Assembly: GCF_040548815.1 (NCBI RefSeq)
Contig: NZ_JBEPSM010000003.1
Coordinates: 186,001 to 250,000 of the forward strand
Direction: 5' to 3'
Length of the DNA stretch: 64,000 nucleotides
DNA from: Kaistia defluvii
GTDB lineage: Bacteria; Pseudomonadota; Alphaproteobacteria; Rhizobiales; Kaistiaceae
Every line of letters starts with the position of its first letter. The first letter of the stretch is position 1. The notes below the pieces were generated by a model. It made no database searches and was not told the DNA's origin. It worked only from the letters and a program-made list of their open reading frames with translations. Of the stretch, positions 55,958-64,000 are shown in pieces. Made by a program: the position numbers and the translations under genes.

Positions 55958-57189
55958 GCGACACTTCCGGCGGCAACAGCGCCCGCGACGTATGGGTCAC
56001 CGGCATCGGCCTGATCTCCTCGCTGGGCGAGGGCCTCGATGCCCACTGGCAGGCGCTTGCGGTCGACGAGCCGCATGCCGGCAGCGTCGACACCGAGCAT
56101 TTCGCGCCGTTCCCCGTACACGCCATGGTGCCGCTGCAGCTCGACAAGCAGATTCCGCGCAAGGCCGACCAGCGCCAGATGGAGCCGTGGCAGCGCCTCG
56201 GCACCTATGCCGCCGGCCTGGCGCTCGCCGATGCCGGCCTCGCCGGCGACCTCGAGCGGCTCGCCCATATGGACATGATCGTCGCGGCTGGCGGCGGCGA
56301 GCGCGACGTCGTGGTCGACGGTCAGATCCTGGCCGGTCTCGGCAGCGCGGAAAATCCCGACGCCTTCCTGAACGAGCGCCTCGCCAACGATCTCCGCCCG
56401 ACGCTGTTCCTGGCGCAGCTTTCCAATCTTCTGGCCGGCAACATCTCGATCGTCCACAAGGTGACCGGGTCGTCCCGCACCTTCATGGGCGAGGAACTGG
56501 CCGGCATCAGCGCCGTCGAGATCGCGGCGCGCCGCATTCGTGCCGGCGGCCAGGGCGAACAGTTCCTGGTCGGCGCCGCCTATAATGCCGAGCGCAAGGA
56601 CATGCTGCTCAGCCTCGCGCTGGGCAACACGCTGTGGCAGGGCGCGGTCAATTCCGTCTGGGAGCGGGCCAATGCCGGCGGCGGCATGGTCACCGGCTCG
56701 CTGGGCGTCTTCCTGGTGCTCGAATCGCGCGAAAGCGCCCAAGCGCGCGGCAAGTCCGGCTATGCCCGGCTGGGTCCCGTGCTGTCCGGCCGCAGCCGCC
56801 GCGAGCCCGGCCAGGCAACGGCCGTGGCCCGGGGCCAGATCGAGGCGCTGCGTGCGGAACTGGGCGACAAGCCGGTCGGCCTGCTGTCGGGCGCGAGCGG
56901 CGTCGCCGCCCCCACGCTCGAGGAACGGGCCCTGCTCGAGGCGCTGGTCGCCGAGGGCACGGTCGGTCCGATTCGCGCCACGCAGAGCCTGCTTGGCAAC
57001 AGCCTGGAGGCCGCTTTCCCGGCCCAGGTCGCGCTCGCCGCGCTGGCGCTGTCGCGCAAGGGTTTCTATCGGCCGGCCGATCCCACCGGATTGGAACTTG
57101 AAGCGACCGACGTCCCCACCCAGATCCTGGCGACGAGCTGGGGCTTCTGGCGCGGCGAGGGCATGGCGCTCCTCGAAGCGATCGACTGA
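55954..57189 (+). CDS. Catalytically degenerate beta-ketoacyl synthase (FabF2XL-like)
   Basis: A 411-residue thiolase-fold ketosynthase homologue. The active-site Cys is replaced: the motif reads KVTGSSRTF, with Ser173 in place of Cys. The second catalytic His is Asn349 (SLLGNSLEAAF), and the HGTSTP loop is absent. The fold is otherwise complete, with the WGFWRGEGMALLE C-terminus. It is probably a non-catalytic partner of the next gene, like the chain-length factor of type II polyketide synthases. Confidence 0.9.
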   Translation: MSDTSGGNSARDVWVTGIGLISSLGEGLDAHWQALAVDEPHAGSVDTEHFAPFPVHAMVPLQLDKQIPRKADQRQMEPWQRLGTYAAGLALADAGLAGDLERLAHMDMIVAAGGGERDVVVDGQILAGLGSAENPDAFLNERLANDLRPTLFLAQLSNLLAGNISIVHKVTGSSRTFMGEELAGISAVEIAARRIRAGGQGEQFLVGAAYNAERKDMLLSLALGNTLWQGAVNSVWERANAGGGMVTGSLGVFLVLESRESAQARGKSGYARLGPVLSGRSRREPGQATAVARGQIEALRAELGDKPVGLLSGASGVAAPTLEERALLEALVAEGTVGPIRATQSLLGNSLEAAFPAQVALAALALSRKGFYRPADPTGLELEATDVPTQILATSWGFWRGEGMALLEAID

Positions 57190-57203
57190 GAAAGGTCACG
57201 ATC

Positions 57204-58490
57204 ATGGGCAAAGGCAAGACGCGGGATCATCTCGGTCGTCCGGTCGTCGCCGTCACCGGCATGGGCGTGGTCACCTCGCTCGGCCAGGGCATCGACGACA
57301 ACTGGTCGGCGCTGACGTCCGGCAAGTCGGGCATCCACCGCATCACCCGCTTCCCCGTCGATCACCTGCGCACGACGATCGCCGGCACCGTCGACTTCCT
57401 GTTCGACGAGGCGCCGCGTTCGGCCGTGCTGACGGAAAAGCTGGCCGAACTCGCCGCCGAGGAAGCCATTGCCCGCGCCAGGATCGGCACGCCGGGCGAT
57501 TTCCCGGGCATGCTGTTCATGGCGGTGCCGCCGGTCGAGCTCGACTGGTCGGTGAAGCGGGAGCTGTTCGAGGGTGGCGACACCACGACGGTCGATCCCT
57601 ATGACCGCATGATCGACAGCGCGATGTCGCTCAACAGCCCCGAAGCCTATGAGTACGCGCTCTATGCCTGCGTCGCCGAGAAGACGGCCGACCGGTTTGG
57701 CACGCGCGGCGCCCCCATTTCGCTGTCGACGGCCTGCGCTTCGGGCGCGACCGCGATCCAGCTCGGCGTCGAGGCGATCCGCCGCGGCGATACGGATGCG
57801 GCGCTCTGCATCGGCACGGACGGCTCGGTGCAGGCGGAATCGCTGATCCGCTTCTCGCTGCTTTCCGCCCTTTCCACCAACAATGAAGACCCGGCGACCG
57901 CCTCGCGGCCGTTCTCGAAGAACCGCGACGGCTTCGTTATGGCCGAGGGCGCCGGCGCGCTGGTGCTGGAAGATTACGACGCGGCGGTGGCGCGTGGCGC
58001 CGAGATCCTCGCCGTCATCCGCGGCGTCGGCGAGCAGGCCGACGATTTCCACCGCACCCGCTCCAAGCCGGACGGCTCGCCTGTCATCGGCGCCATGCGC
58101 CAGGCGCTGGGCGATGCCGGCATCGGGCTGGACGAGATCAACTACATCAATGCGCACGGCACCAGCACGCCCGAAAACGACAAGATGGAAGCCTTGTCGC
58201 TCGAGGCGGTGTTCGGCGAGCACGTCAAGTCGATCCCGATCAGCTCCAACAAGTCGATGATCGGCCATACGCTGACGGCGGCCGGCGCGATCGAGGCGGT
58301 TTTCTCGATCCAGACGATCCGCAGCGGCGTCATTCCGCCGACCATCAACCACGACGTGGCCGACCCCTCGGTGTCGCTCGACGTGGTGCCGAACGTCGCC
58401 CGCGAGGCCCCGGTCTCGATGGTGCTGTCGAACTCGTTCGGCTTCGGCGGGCAGAACGCCTGCCTGGTGATCGCGGCCAGCCCCGCCTGA
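57204..58490 (+). CDS. Beta-ketoacyl-ACP synthase (active, FabF1XL-like)
   Basis: A 428-residue KAS II-type enzyme with the full triad: Cys178 (STACASG), His318 (HGTSTPEND) and His355 (SMIGHTLTAAG). It extends the acyl chain on AcpXL. It starts 14 nt after the degenerate homologue, consistent with an alpha/beta heterodimer. Confidence 0.95.
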   Translation: MGKGKTRDHLGRPVVAVTGMGVVTSLGQGIDDNWSALTSGKSGIHRITRFPVDHLRTTIAGTVDFLFDEAPRSAVLTEKLAELAAEEAIARARIGTPGDFPGMLFMAVPPVELDWSVKRELFEGGDTTTVDPYDRMIDSAMSLNSPEAYEYALYACVAEKTADRFGTRGAPISLSTACASGATAIQLGVEAIRRGDTDAALCIGTDGSVQAESLIRFSLLSALSTNNEDPATASRPFSKNRDGFVMAEGAGALVLEDYDAAVARGAEILAVIRGVGEQADDFHRTRSKPDGSPVIGAMRQALGDAGIGLDEINYINAHGTSTPENDKMEALSLEAVFGEHVKSIPISSNKSMIGHTLTAAGAIEAVFSIQTIRSGVIPPTINHDVADPSVSLDVVPNVAREAPVSMVLSNSFGFGGQNACLVIAASPA

Positions 58491-58579
58491 CCGCGACGCT
58501 GGGTCCGGCGCGTGCCTCTGGCATGTTGCGCGCCGAGGCGGTAAAGCAGGCCCTGTTCAGAACGACAGACGGATAACTC

Positions 58580-59605
58580 ATGCGCGCCCTGCAGCTGCTC
58601 GCCGACCGCAAGCTTTCGATCGTTGATGCCCCGATGGCCCCCGCGCCCGGTCCGGGCGAGGTCCGCGTGGCAATGGGCGCCGTGGCGCTCAACCACATCG
58701 ACGTCTGGGGCTGGCGCGGCATGGCCTTCGCCAAGCGCAAGCTGCCGCTGACCGTCGGCGCGGAAGCCGCCGGCACCATCGAGTCGATCGGCGAGGACGT
58801 CGAGGGCATCAAGGTCGGCGACCGCGTCGCCATCTACGGCGCCGAAACCTGCGGTACCTGCCCGGCCTGCCATGCCGGCCGCGACAATCTCTGCGAGAAC
58901 GTCGCCGGCGTGCGCGGCTTCCACATTGACGGCCTCTGCTGCGAATATGTGACGCTGAAGGCGCGCCACGTCGTCGTCGCGCCGCACGGCGTGGCCCTGC
59001 GCGACATCGCCTGCACGCCCGTGACCTTCGGCACCGTGCAGCACATGCTGTTCGACAACGCCAAGCTCGAGGCCGGCCAGACCATCCTCGTCCAGGCTGG
59101 CGGCAGCGGCATCGGCACGGCGGCGATCCAGCTTGCCAAGGCAGTGGGCGCCACGGTCATCACCACCGTCGGCAGCGACGAAAAGGGCGAGAAGGCCAAG
59201 GCGCTCGGCGCCGATCACGTCATCAACTACCGCGAAGACCGCTTCGAGGGCGTCGTCCGCAAGATCACCAAGAAGCGTGGCGTCGACGTCGTGTTCGAGC
59301 ATGTCGGCGTCGATACCTGGGCGGGCAGCATGTTCTCGCTGCGCCGGGGCGGCACGCTGGTCACCTGCGGTTCGACCACCGGCATCTCGACCGAGATCAA
59401 CCTGTTCCAGCTCTACCAGCAGCAGCTGCGCCTGATCGGCTCGTTCGGCTGCCGCATCGAGAACATCTCGCAGTCGCTGGCCAAGATCGCCGCCGGCGTC
59501 GTCAAGCCGGTCATCGACAGCGTCGTGCCGCTTGACGACATGGGCGATGCGCTGGACCGGATCGAGCAGCGCCAGGTCTTCGGCAAGATCATCGTCACGC
59601 TCTGA
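58580..59605 (+). CDS. adhXL: Zinc-type alcohol dehydrogenase of the VLCFA cluster
   Basis: A 341-residue medium-chain dehydrogenase: a structural zinc-type cluster CGTCPACHAGRDNLCENV, GGSGIGTAAIQLAKAVGA as the nucleotide site, and a degenerate catalytic-zinc region. In rhizobia this gene (adhXL) is a fixed member of the acpXL cluster and likely reduces an enoyl or keto intermediate. Confidence 0.9.
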   Translation: MRALQLLADRKLSIVDAPMAPAPGPGEVRVAMGAVALNHIDVWGWRGMAFAKRKLPLTVGAEAAGTIESIGEDVEGIKVGDRVAIYGAETCGTCPACHAGRDNLCENVAGVRGFHIDGLCCEYVTLKARHVVVAPHGVALRDIACTPVTFGTVQHMLFDNAKLEAGQTILVQAGGSGIGTAAIQLAKAVGATVITTVGSDEKGEKAKALGADHVINYREDRFEGVVRKITKKRGVDVVFEHVGVDTWAGSMFSLRRGGTLVTCGSTTGISTEINLFQLYQQQLRLIGSFGCRIENISQSLAKIAAGVVKPVIDSVVPLDDMGDALDRIEQRQVFGKIIVTL

Positions 59606-59610
59606 TCCCC

Positions 59611-60546
59611 ATGGCGCTGCCCAGCAAAAAGAAGAAGCCGGTCAAGCTGATGCGGCGCATCACGCGCAGCAGGGCGGCGCATGCGACGATCGCCTTCGTC
59701 GTGCGCGGGCTGACCGTCGGCGTGCGCAGCCTGGGCGAACAGCGCGCCGGCCGCGTGGCGGGCTCGGTCGCCCGCTTCATCGGCCGCTTCGTGCCCGAGT
59801 CCAAGCTGGCGCGGCGCAATCTTGCCGCCGCCTTCCCGGAGAAATCCGAGGCCGAGCGGGAAAAGATCCTGCAGGGCGTGTGGAGCAATCTCGGCTGCAC
59901 GGTCGCGGAGTATGTCTTCCTCGACAAGCTGGTCGATATCGATCCCGAGCGCCTGGGCGAAGGCCGCATCGACGTGGTCGGCGTCGACCAGTTCCTGGCG
60001 ATGCGCGACGACGGCAAGCCGGGCATCATCTTCTCGGCCCATCTCGCCAATTGGGAAATCCTCGCCGTGGTCGCGGCGCGGTTCGGCCTGCCGGTCGTGT
60101 CGCTGTTCCGCGCGCCCTCCAACAACATCATCGGCGAGGACCTGCTGCAGCAGCGCGAGCAGATGATGGGCAAGCTGGTGGCCTCCAATCGCGGCGCCAC
60201 CTTCGAGGTCGGCGCGGCGCTGGATCGCGGCGAGCATCTGGGCATCCTCACCGACCAGCATCACCGGCGCGGCCCGCAGGTACCGTTCTTCGGCCGGCCG
60301 ATCTACGCCAACCCGCTCGTGGCCCGCCTCGCCCGGCAATATGACTGCCCCGTGCATGGCGCCCGCACCATCCGCCTGCCCGACGGCCGCTTTCGCGTCG
60401 AGCTGACGCCGCCGGTCGAGATGCCGCGCGACGAAGAGGGCCTGATCGACGTCGACGCCGGCACCGCCAAGGTGATGTCGGTGGTCGAGGGCTGGGTCCG
60501 CGAACACCCCGAGCAATGGCTCTGGCTGCACAATCGCTGGCGATAG
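59611..60546 (+). CDS. lpxXL: Lipid A VLCFA acyltransferase LpxXL
   Basis: A 311-residue LpxL/HtrB-family acyltransferase. The catalytic motif is H-x4-E (His144 and Glu149 in AHLANWE), and TDQHHRRGPQVPFFGRP is the second conserved block. It transfers the C28 acyl chain from AcpXL to lipid A at the inner membrane. It starts 5 nt after adhXL and ends the cluster. Confidence 0.95.
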   Translation: MALPSKKKKPVKLMRRITRSRAAHATIAFVVRGLTVGVRSLGEQRAGRVAGSVARFIGRFVPESKLARRNLAAAFPEKSEAEREKILQGVWSNLGCTVAEYVFLDKLVDIDPERLGEGRIDVVGVDQFLAMRDDGKPGIIFSAHLANWEILAVVAARFGLPVVSLFRAPSNNIIGEDLLQQREQMMGKLVASNRGATFEVGAALDRGEHLGILTDQHHRRGPQVPFFGRPIYANPLVARLARQYDCPVHGARTIRLPDGRFRVELTPPVEMPRDEEGLIDVDAGTAKVMSVVEGWVREHPEQWLWLHNRWR

Positions 60547-60678
60547 CGGGTCAATCCTGCCTCGCTGCCATCTCTCTCAACATGCTGAGGAGGCCCGAAG
60601 GGCCGTCTCGAAGCACGCAGGGCCTTCGCCGGCATCGACTCTCGCTCTCCGGGTGCGGACGTCCGCGCGCCCCGTCAC

Positions 60679-60695
60679 CTCTCCCTGAGGGAGAG
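60679..60695. repeat. Short palindrome, second copy
   Basis: Identical 17 bp to 51519-51535; here flanked by ACC/GGT, extending the palindrome to 21 bp (60677-60697). Confidence 0.6.
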
Positions 60696-60747
60696 GTCGG
60701 AGCGACCTCGACGAAGTTCGCGCAAACTGCAGCGGGCGGAAACGGAC

Positions 60748-60849
60748 CGTCGCCCCGGCGAAGGCCGGGGCCCATAAACTCCGGCCGGACATGGGTAGCT
60801 CTATTCACGAGGCCGGTGTGTCTGGATCCCGGCCTCCGCCGGGATGACG
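60748..60849. repeat. Dispersed palindromic repeat, copy 2
   Basis: It has the same ends as 15878-15986 (CGTCGCCCCGGCGAAGGCC and CCTCCGCCGGGATGACG) and nearly the same length (102 versus 109 bp), with a diverged centre. Confidence 0.75.
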
Positions 60850-60980
60850 ACGGAGCGTTGCGGAGGTCGGCATTGCCCGGTGTCCGCGAAGAGATGTTCC
60901 CTGACAGGATGAAGCGCAGGCGACCGAACGTCCCAGTCGCCGCCCTTTAATTCCCCGTCGCCGCGTGGCAAACTCTGTTC

Positions 60981-61463
60981 ATGGTTCATTCTCCTGTCCT
61001 CGCGGTGCCGCGTGACGGCCGCCAGTCGGATATGGCGCTGGCCCTGCAGCGCGGCGTCGGCCGGCTGTTCCGGGCGCGCGGCCATGCCATCGTCACCGAA
61101 CTGGTGCTGGCGACGGGTCGGCGCGCCGACATCATCGCGCTCGGCCCGTCCGGCGAGATCACCATCGTCGAGATCAAGTCGTCGATCGCCGATTTCCGCG
61201 CCGACGGCAAATGGCCGGATTACGCCCCCTATTGCGACCGGCTCTATTTCGCCAGCCATGCCGGCGTGCCGCAGGAGATCTTCCCGGAACAGGCTGGCCT
61301 GATCCTGGCCGATGCCTATGGCGCCGAAATCCTGCGCGAGGCGCCGCATGCGCCGCTGGTCGCCGCCCGGCGCAAGGCGATGACGCTCCGCTTCGCCCAG
61401 GCCGCGGCGCACCGGCTGCACGGTCTCTTCGACCCTGAGGCCGGCTTTCGCGAGATGCTCTGA
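60981..61463 (+). CDS. mmcB: MmcB-family DNA repair protein
   Basis: A 160-residue protein with a PD-(D/E)XK-like core: RADIIALGPSGEITIVEIKSS (Asp, then ExK), as in MmcB. MmcB of Caulobacter helps survive mitomycin C damage. The LexA box could not be found upstream. It starts at an ATG just after repeats. Confidence 0.88.
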   Translation: MVHSPVLAVPRDGRQSDMALALQRGVGRLFRARGHAIVTELVLATGRRADIIALGPSGEITIVEIKSSIADFRADGKWPDYAPYCDRLYFASHAGVPQEIFPEQAGLILADAYGAEILREAPHAPLVAARRKAMTLRFAQAAAHRLHGLFDPEAGFREML

Positions 61464-61544
61464 CGGGTGAGTTCGCGCGCCGGGCTTGAAGCCATGGCGC
61501 TATGCCGCTAGACGGGATCGGCCAATTCGCAAAAGGAAAATCCC

Positions 61545-61895
61545 ATGAGCAGCATTCGTCGCATCGAGCCGGGCCCCCGCATGAGCGCAGGCGTCGTCCA
61601 CGGCAACACCGTGTATCTCGCTGGCCAGGTCGGCAATCCGGGCGACGACGTCGCAGCCCAGACGCAGACCGTGCTCGACACCATCGACCGTCTGCTGGCC
61701 GAGGCCGGCACCGACAAGTCGCGCATCCTCTCGGCCCAGATCTGGCTGGCCGACATGGCCAATTTCGGCACGATGAACACCGTCTGGGACGCCTGGGTCG
61801 ACAAGGCCAACCCGCCGGCACGCGCCACGGGCGAATCGAAGCTCGCCACGCCGGCCCATCTGGTCGAGATCATCATCGTCGCCGCGCTGCCGTAG
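61545..61895 (+). CDS. RidA family protein
   Basis: A 116-residue YjgF/RidA/UK114 protein: VVHGNTVYLAGQVG, AGTDKSRILSAQIWLADMANF and the conserved Arg in NPPARATGESKLATPAHLVEIIIVA. The family removes reactive enamine/imine intermediates; this subgroup may act on related substrates. A terminator follows. Confidence 0.93.
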   Translation: MSSIRRIEPGPRMSAGVVHGNTVYLAGQVGNPGDDVAAQTQTVLDTIDRLLAEAGTDKSRILSAQIWLADMANFGTMNTVWDAWVDKANPPARATGESKLATPAHLVEIIIVAALP

Positions 61896-61922
61896 GTTCG
61901 GCCAAGCTGCGAAGACGTTCAG

Positions 61923-61950
61923 CGGCGACGGGTCATCCCGTCGCCGTTTT
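61923..61950 (+). terminator. Rho-independent terminator after ridA-like gene
   Basis: A 10-bp stem CGGCGACGGG / CCCGTCGCCG with a TCAT loop, followed by TTTT then CGTTT. It lies between the convergent ridA-like and mtnA genes. Confidence 0.85.
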
Positions 61951-61974
61951 CGTTTGGGGCCGGCCGACGCTGGC

Positions 61975-63069
61975 TCAGCCCTTTTCGGGATAGAGCGCCC
62001 GCAGGCCCTCGCGGCTCGCCGGGGCGACGCCGCGCTCGGTGACGAGGCCGGTCACCAGGCGCGCCGGGGTCACGTCGAAGGCCGGGTTGCCGACCTTCGT
62101 GCCCTTCGGCGCCAGCCGCACCTTGACGATCGAGCCATCGCCGGCGACGCCGGAAATATGCGTCACCTCGTCGGAGGCGCGCTCCTCGATCTCGATCTCG
62201 GTGACGCCGTCCTGCATGCCCCAGTCGATGGTCGAGCCGGGCAGGACGACATAGAACGGGACATGGTTGTCCTTGGCGGCGAGCGCCTTCAGATAGGTGC
62301 CGATCTTGTTGCAGGCGTCGCCCGAGGCGGTGACGCGGTCGGCGCCAACCAGGCAGATGTCGACCTGGCCATGCTGCATCAGATGGCCGCCGGCATTGTC
62401 GACGATCAGCGTGTGCGGCACGCCATGCGAGCCGAGTTCCCAGGTCGTCAGGCTGGCGCCCTGGTTGCGCGGCCGGGTCTCGTCGACCCAGACATGGACG
62501 GGGATGCCGTCGTCATGGGCGCGGTAGACGACGCCGAGCGCCGTGCCCCAGTCGACGCAGGCGATCCAGCCGGTGTTGCAATGGGTCAGGATGTTGACCG
62601 GGCGCGAGCGGCCATTGGCCTCGTAGATCTCGCGCACCAGCCTCGCGCCCTGTTCGGCGATCGCGCCATTGGTCTCGATGTCCTCGGCGCGCAGCCGGTC
62701 GGCCGTGACATAGGCGGCGACCGCGCGGTCGTCCGGGGCGAGATCGCGGACCTCTTGGCGCATGATCTCCAGTGCCCAGCGCAGATTGACGGCGGTCGGC
62801 CGCGCCGCGTTGATCGCGTCGAAGGCGGCGTCGACATTGGCGTCGGACGGGTCGTCGCGCAGCGCCATGGCATAGCCATAGGCGCCGGTGACACCGATCA
62901 GCGGCGCGCCGCGCACGACCATGCGCTTGATCGCGTCGATGGCGTCGGCGACGTTCATCAGCTTCAGCGTATCGAAGCGATGCGGCAGCAGCGTCTGGTC
63001 GACGACCGTGACCGTCGTCTCCGAGGGATCGCGCCAGATCGAACGATAGGCTACGCCGTCGACTTTCAT
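61975..63069 (-). CDS. mtnA: Methylthioribose-1-phosphate isomerase
   Basis: A 364-residue MtnA/eIF2B-like protein: VRGAPLIGVTGAYG, ILTHCNTGWIACVDWGTALGV with the catalytic Cys, and CLVGADRVTASGDACNKIGTY with the catalytic Asp. It converts methylthioribose-1-phosphate to methylthioribulose-1-phosphate in methionine salvage. ATG 63069 has GAGGAA 7 nt upstream. Confidence 0.96.
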   Translation of the reverse strand: MKVDGVAYRSIWRDPSETTVTVVDQTLLPHRFDTLKLMNVADAIDAIKRMVVRGAPLIGVTGAYGYAMALRDDPSDANVDAAFDAINAARPTAVNLRWALEIMRQEVRDLAPDDRAVAAYVTADRLRAEDIETNGAIAEQGARLVREIYEANGRSRPVNILTHCNTGWIACVDWGTALGVVYRAHDDGIPVHVWVDETRPRNQGASLTTWELGSHGVPHTLIVDNAGGHLMQHGQVDICLVGADRVTASGDACNKIGTYLKALAAKDNHVPFYVVLPGSTIDWGMQDGVTEIEIEERASDEVTHISGVAGDGSIVKVRLAPKGTKVGNPAFDVTPARLVTGLVTERGVAPASREGLRALYPEKG

Positions 63070-63156
63070 CAAAAATTCCTCGACCGAAAATAGGATGACC
63101 GCTCTCACGTAATCGAGTAGAGGCGGAAGTACCAGTCAACCATCAGGATTCCAGTG

Positions 63157-63867
63157 ATGTCGACCCCGCAAATCCGCGCCGTCCTGACCGATATCGAGGG
63201 AACGACCTCGTCGATCTCCTTCGTCAAGGACGTGCTGTTCCCGTTCGCGCGCAGCCGCCTGCAGGGCTTCGTCACCGAGCACGCCGCCGACCCGGCCGTC
63301 GCGGAGGCGCTGGCCGAGGCGCGTGCGCTGGCCGGACGGCCGGACCTCGACACCGCCGCGACCATCGAGCTTTTGCAGGGCTGGATCGACGAGGACCGCA
63401 AGGCGAAGCCGCTGAAGACGCTGCAGGGCATGATCTGGGAAGATGGCTACCGCTCCGGCACGCTGAAGGGCGATGTCTATCCCGATGTGGTCGAGAAGCT
63501 GACGGAATGGAAGGAAAGCGGGCTTTCGCTCTATGTCTATTCGTCCGGCTCGGTGCTGGCGCAGAAGCTGATCTTCGGCTTCACCCATTCCGGCGACCTG
63601 ACGCCGCTGTTCTCCGGCTATTTCGACACCGCCATCGGCTCGAAGCTGGAAGCCGAATCCTACCAGGCGATCCCTGCCGAGATCGGCCTTCAGCCTTCGG
63701 AAATCCTGTTTCTGTCGGACAATACGAAGGAACTCGACGCCGCCCGCGACGCCGGCATGAAGACGATCGGCCTCGATCGCGGCGAAGTCGTCATCCCGCC
63801 GGACACGACGCACGCTATCGCCAAGGATTTTGCCGCCATCGACGCCAAGGCCGGCACGGTTCGCTGA
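63157..63867 (+). CDS. mtnC: Enolase-phosphatase E1
   Basis: A 236-residue HAD enzyme: AVLTDIEGTTSSISFV (motif I Asp), YVYSSGSVLAQKL (motif II) and ILFLSDNTKELDAARDAGM (motif IV). It performs enolisation and dephosphorylation in methionine salvage. Divergent from mtnA across 87 nt. GTG 63154 is an alternative start. mtnB and mtnD are not in the window. Confidence 0.95.
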   Translation: MSTPQIRAVLTDIEGTTSSISFVKDVLFPFARSRLQGFVTEHAADPAVAEALAEARALAGRPDLDTAATIELLQGWIDEDRKAKPLKTLQGMIWEDGYRSGTLKGDVYPDVVEKLTEWKESGLSLYVYSSGSVLAQKLIFGFTHSGDLTPLFSGYFDTAIGSKLEAESYQAIPAEIGLQPSEILFLSDNTKELDAARDAGMKTIGLDRGEVVIPPDTTHAIAKDFAAIDAKAGTVR

Positions 63868-63917
63868 TCGGGTGGGGGGGGTGAGCAAACCCCTCACGCG
63901 ATTGGGAGGCAAAGCAA

Positions 63918-63961
63918 GACCCTCACCCAACCCTCTCCCGCAAGCGGGCGAGGGCTTTTTT
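63918..63961 (+). terminator. Palindromic repeat acting as mtnC terminator
   Basis: A third copy of the CCCTCACCCAACCCTCTCCC family. Its stem CCCTCTCCCG-CAAG-CGGGCGAGGG (63931-63954) is followed by C and six T, so here the repeat has a terminator-like T-run. The remaining 39 bases of the window hold no feature. Confidence 0.7.
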
Positions 63962-64000
63962 GGCCGGTGCGGACGGCGACAACGAGCCAGGCTGGTTGGG

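Larger units (their letters stand above)
60547..60980. other. Gene-free gap filled with repeats
   Basis: It contains, in order, a GAGGAGGCCCGAAGGGCCGTCTCGAAG palindromic element (about 60588-60632), the 17-bp palindrome (60679-60695), and the dispersed repeat copy 2 (60748-60849). No gene is seen. Confidence 0.6.

Noticed and set aside
60950..60995. Possible LexA box before mmcB (GTTC repeated)
   Set aside because: The two GTTC words are 3 nt apart, whereas the alphaproteobacterial box needs 7.
1..64000. CRISPR arrays or known riboswitches
   Set aside because: No regularly spaced direct repeats and no recognisable riboswitch core were seen on reading either strand.

Overview
The window is a GC-rich alphaproteobacterial chromosome segment, most likely from the order Hyphomicrobiales (Rhizobiales). 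The best evidence is the complete acpXL-fabZ-fabF-fabF-adh-lpxXL cluster for the very-long-chain fatty acid of rhizobial lipid A. Supporting evidence is a MmcB-family gene, an alphaproteobacterial-type RpoH promoter, an hsp20-DUF1150 pair, and several copies of short palindromic repeats typical of this order. The genus cannot be fixed from the sequence alone.

Positions 1-11597 look like an integrated genomic island. It ends at a tRNA-Leu(CAG) gene (11598-11682, minus) beside a DUF6538-like tyrosine integrase. Its left end lies outside the window. The cargo is a truncated serine recombinase with a dyad-rich res-like site, a single-chain MmeI-like restriction-modification enzyme, a 1.1 kb AT-richer stretch without a gene, a second serine recombinase with a three-dyad res-like site, and a tightly coupled three-gene operon that I read as an ABC-three-component (ABC-3C) conflict system: effector with a nuclease-like N-terminus, small middle component, SMC-like DUF2326 ATPase. 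A decayed IS3-type transposase fragment sits before the integrase.

From 11.6 kb on, the content is core chromosome. 12-22 kb holds adenosine kinase, a heptosyltransferase-like GT9, membrane proteins (EI24/CysZ-like, DUF2214, DUF2244), endonuclease III, an SDR, a GT8-like glycosyltransferase, a molybdopterin oxidoreductase with its flavin reductase, and a hydrolase. 21.8-26.9 kb is infC-rpmI-rplT-pheS-pheT, with infC apparently starting at AUU, closed by a strong terminator. 27.3-28.1 kb is a heat-shock operon (hsp20-DUF1150) with an RpoH promoter and a possible RNA thermometer. 29.3-35.5 kb is rnd, lptC-lptA-lptB, rpoN, hpf, ptsN. 36-39 kb has MarR and ArsR regulators with nearby palindromes, a doubled DUF1428 protein and a second ClpP. 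39-43.5 kb is a sulfate ABC transporter operon led by an Rrf2 regulator. 43.6-48 kb holds sugar-nucleotide and sugar-acid enzymes, a DUF1624-like membrane protein and a 2OG-Fe(II) oxygenase. 48.1-55 kb is a transglutaminase-DUF2126 / circularly permuted ATP-grasp-alpha-E / transglutaminase triad, a predicted but uncharacterised peptide-bond-forming or amidating system. 55.2-60.5 kb is the lipid A VLCFA cluster, in which one ketosynthase has lost its catalytic residues. The end has mmcB, ridA, mtnA and mtnC (methionine salvage).

Envelope genes recur: GT9, Lpt transport, UDP-sugar epimerase and the VLCFA cluster all contribute to lipopolysaccharide. The most novel parts are the island ABC-3C system and the transglutaminase/ATP-grasp triad.
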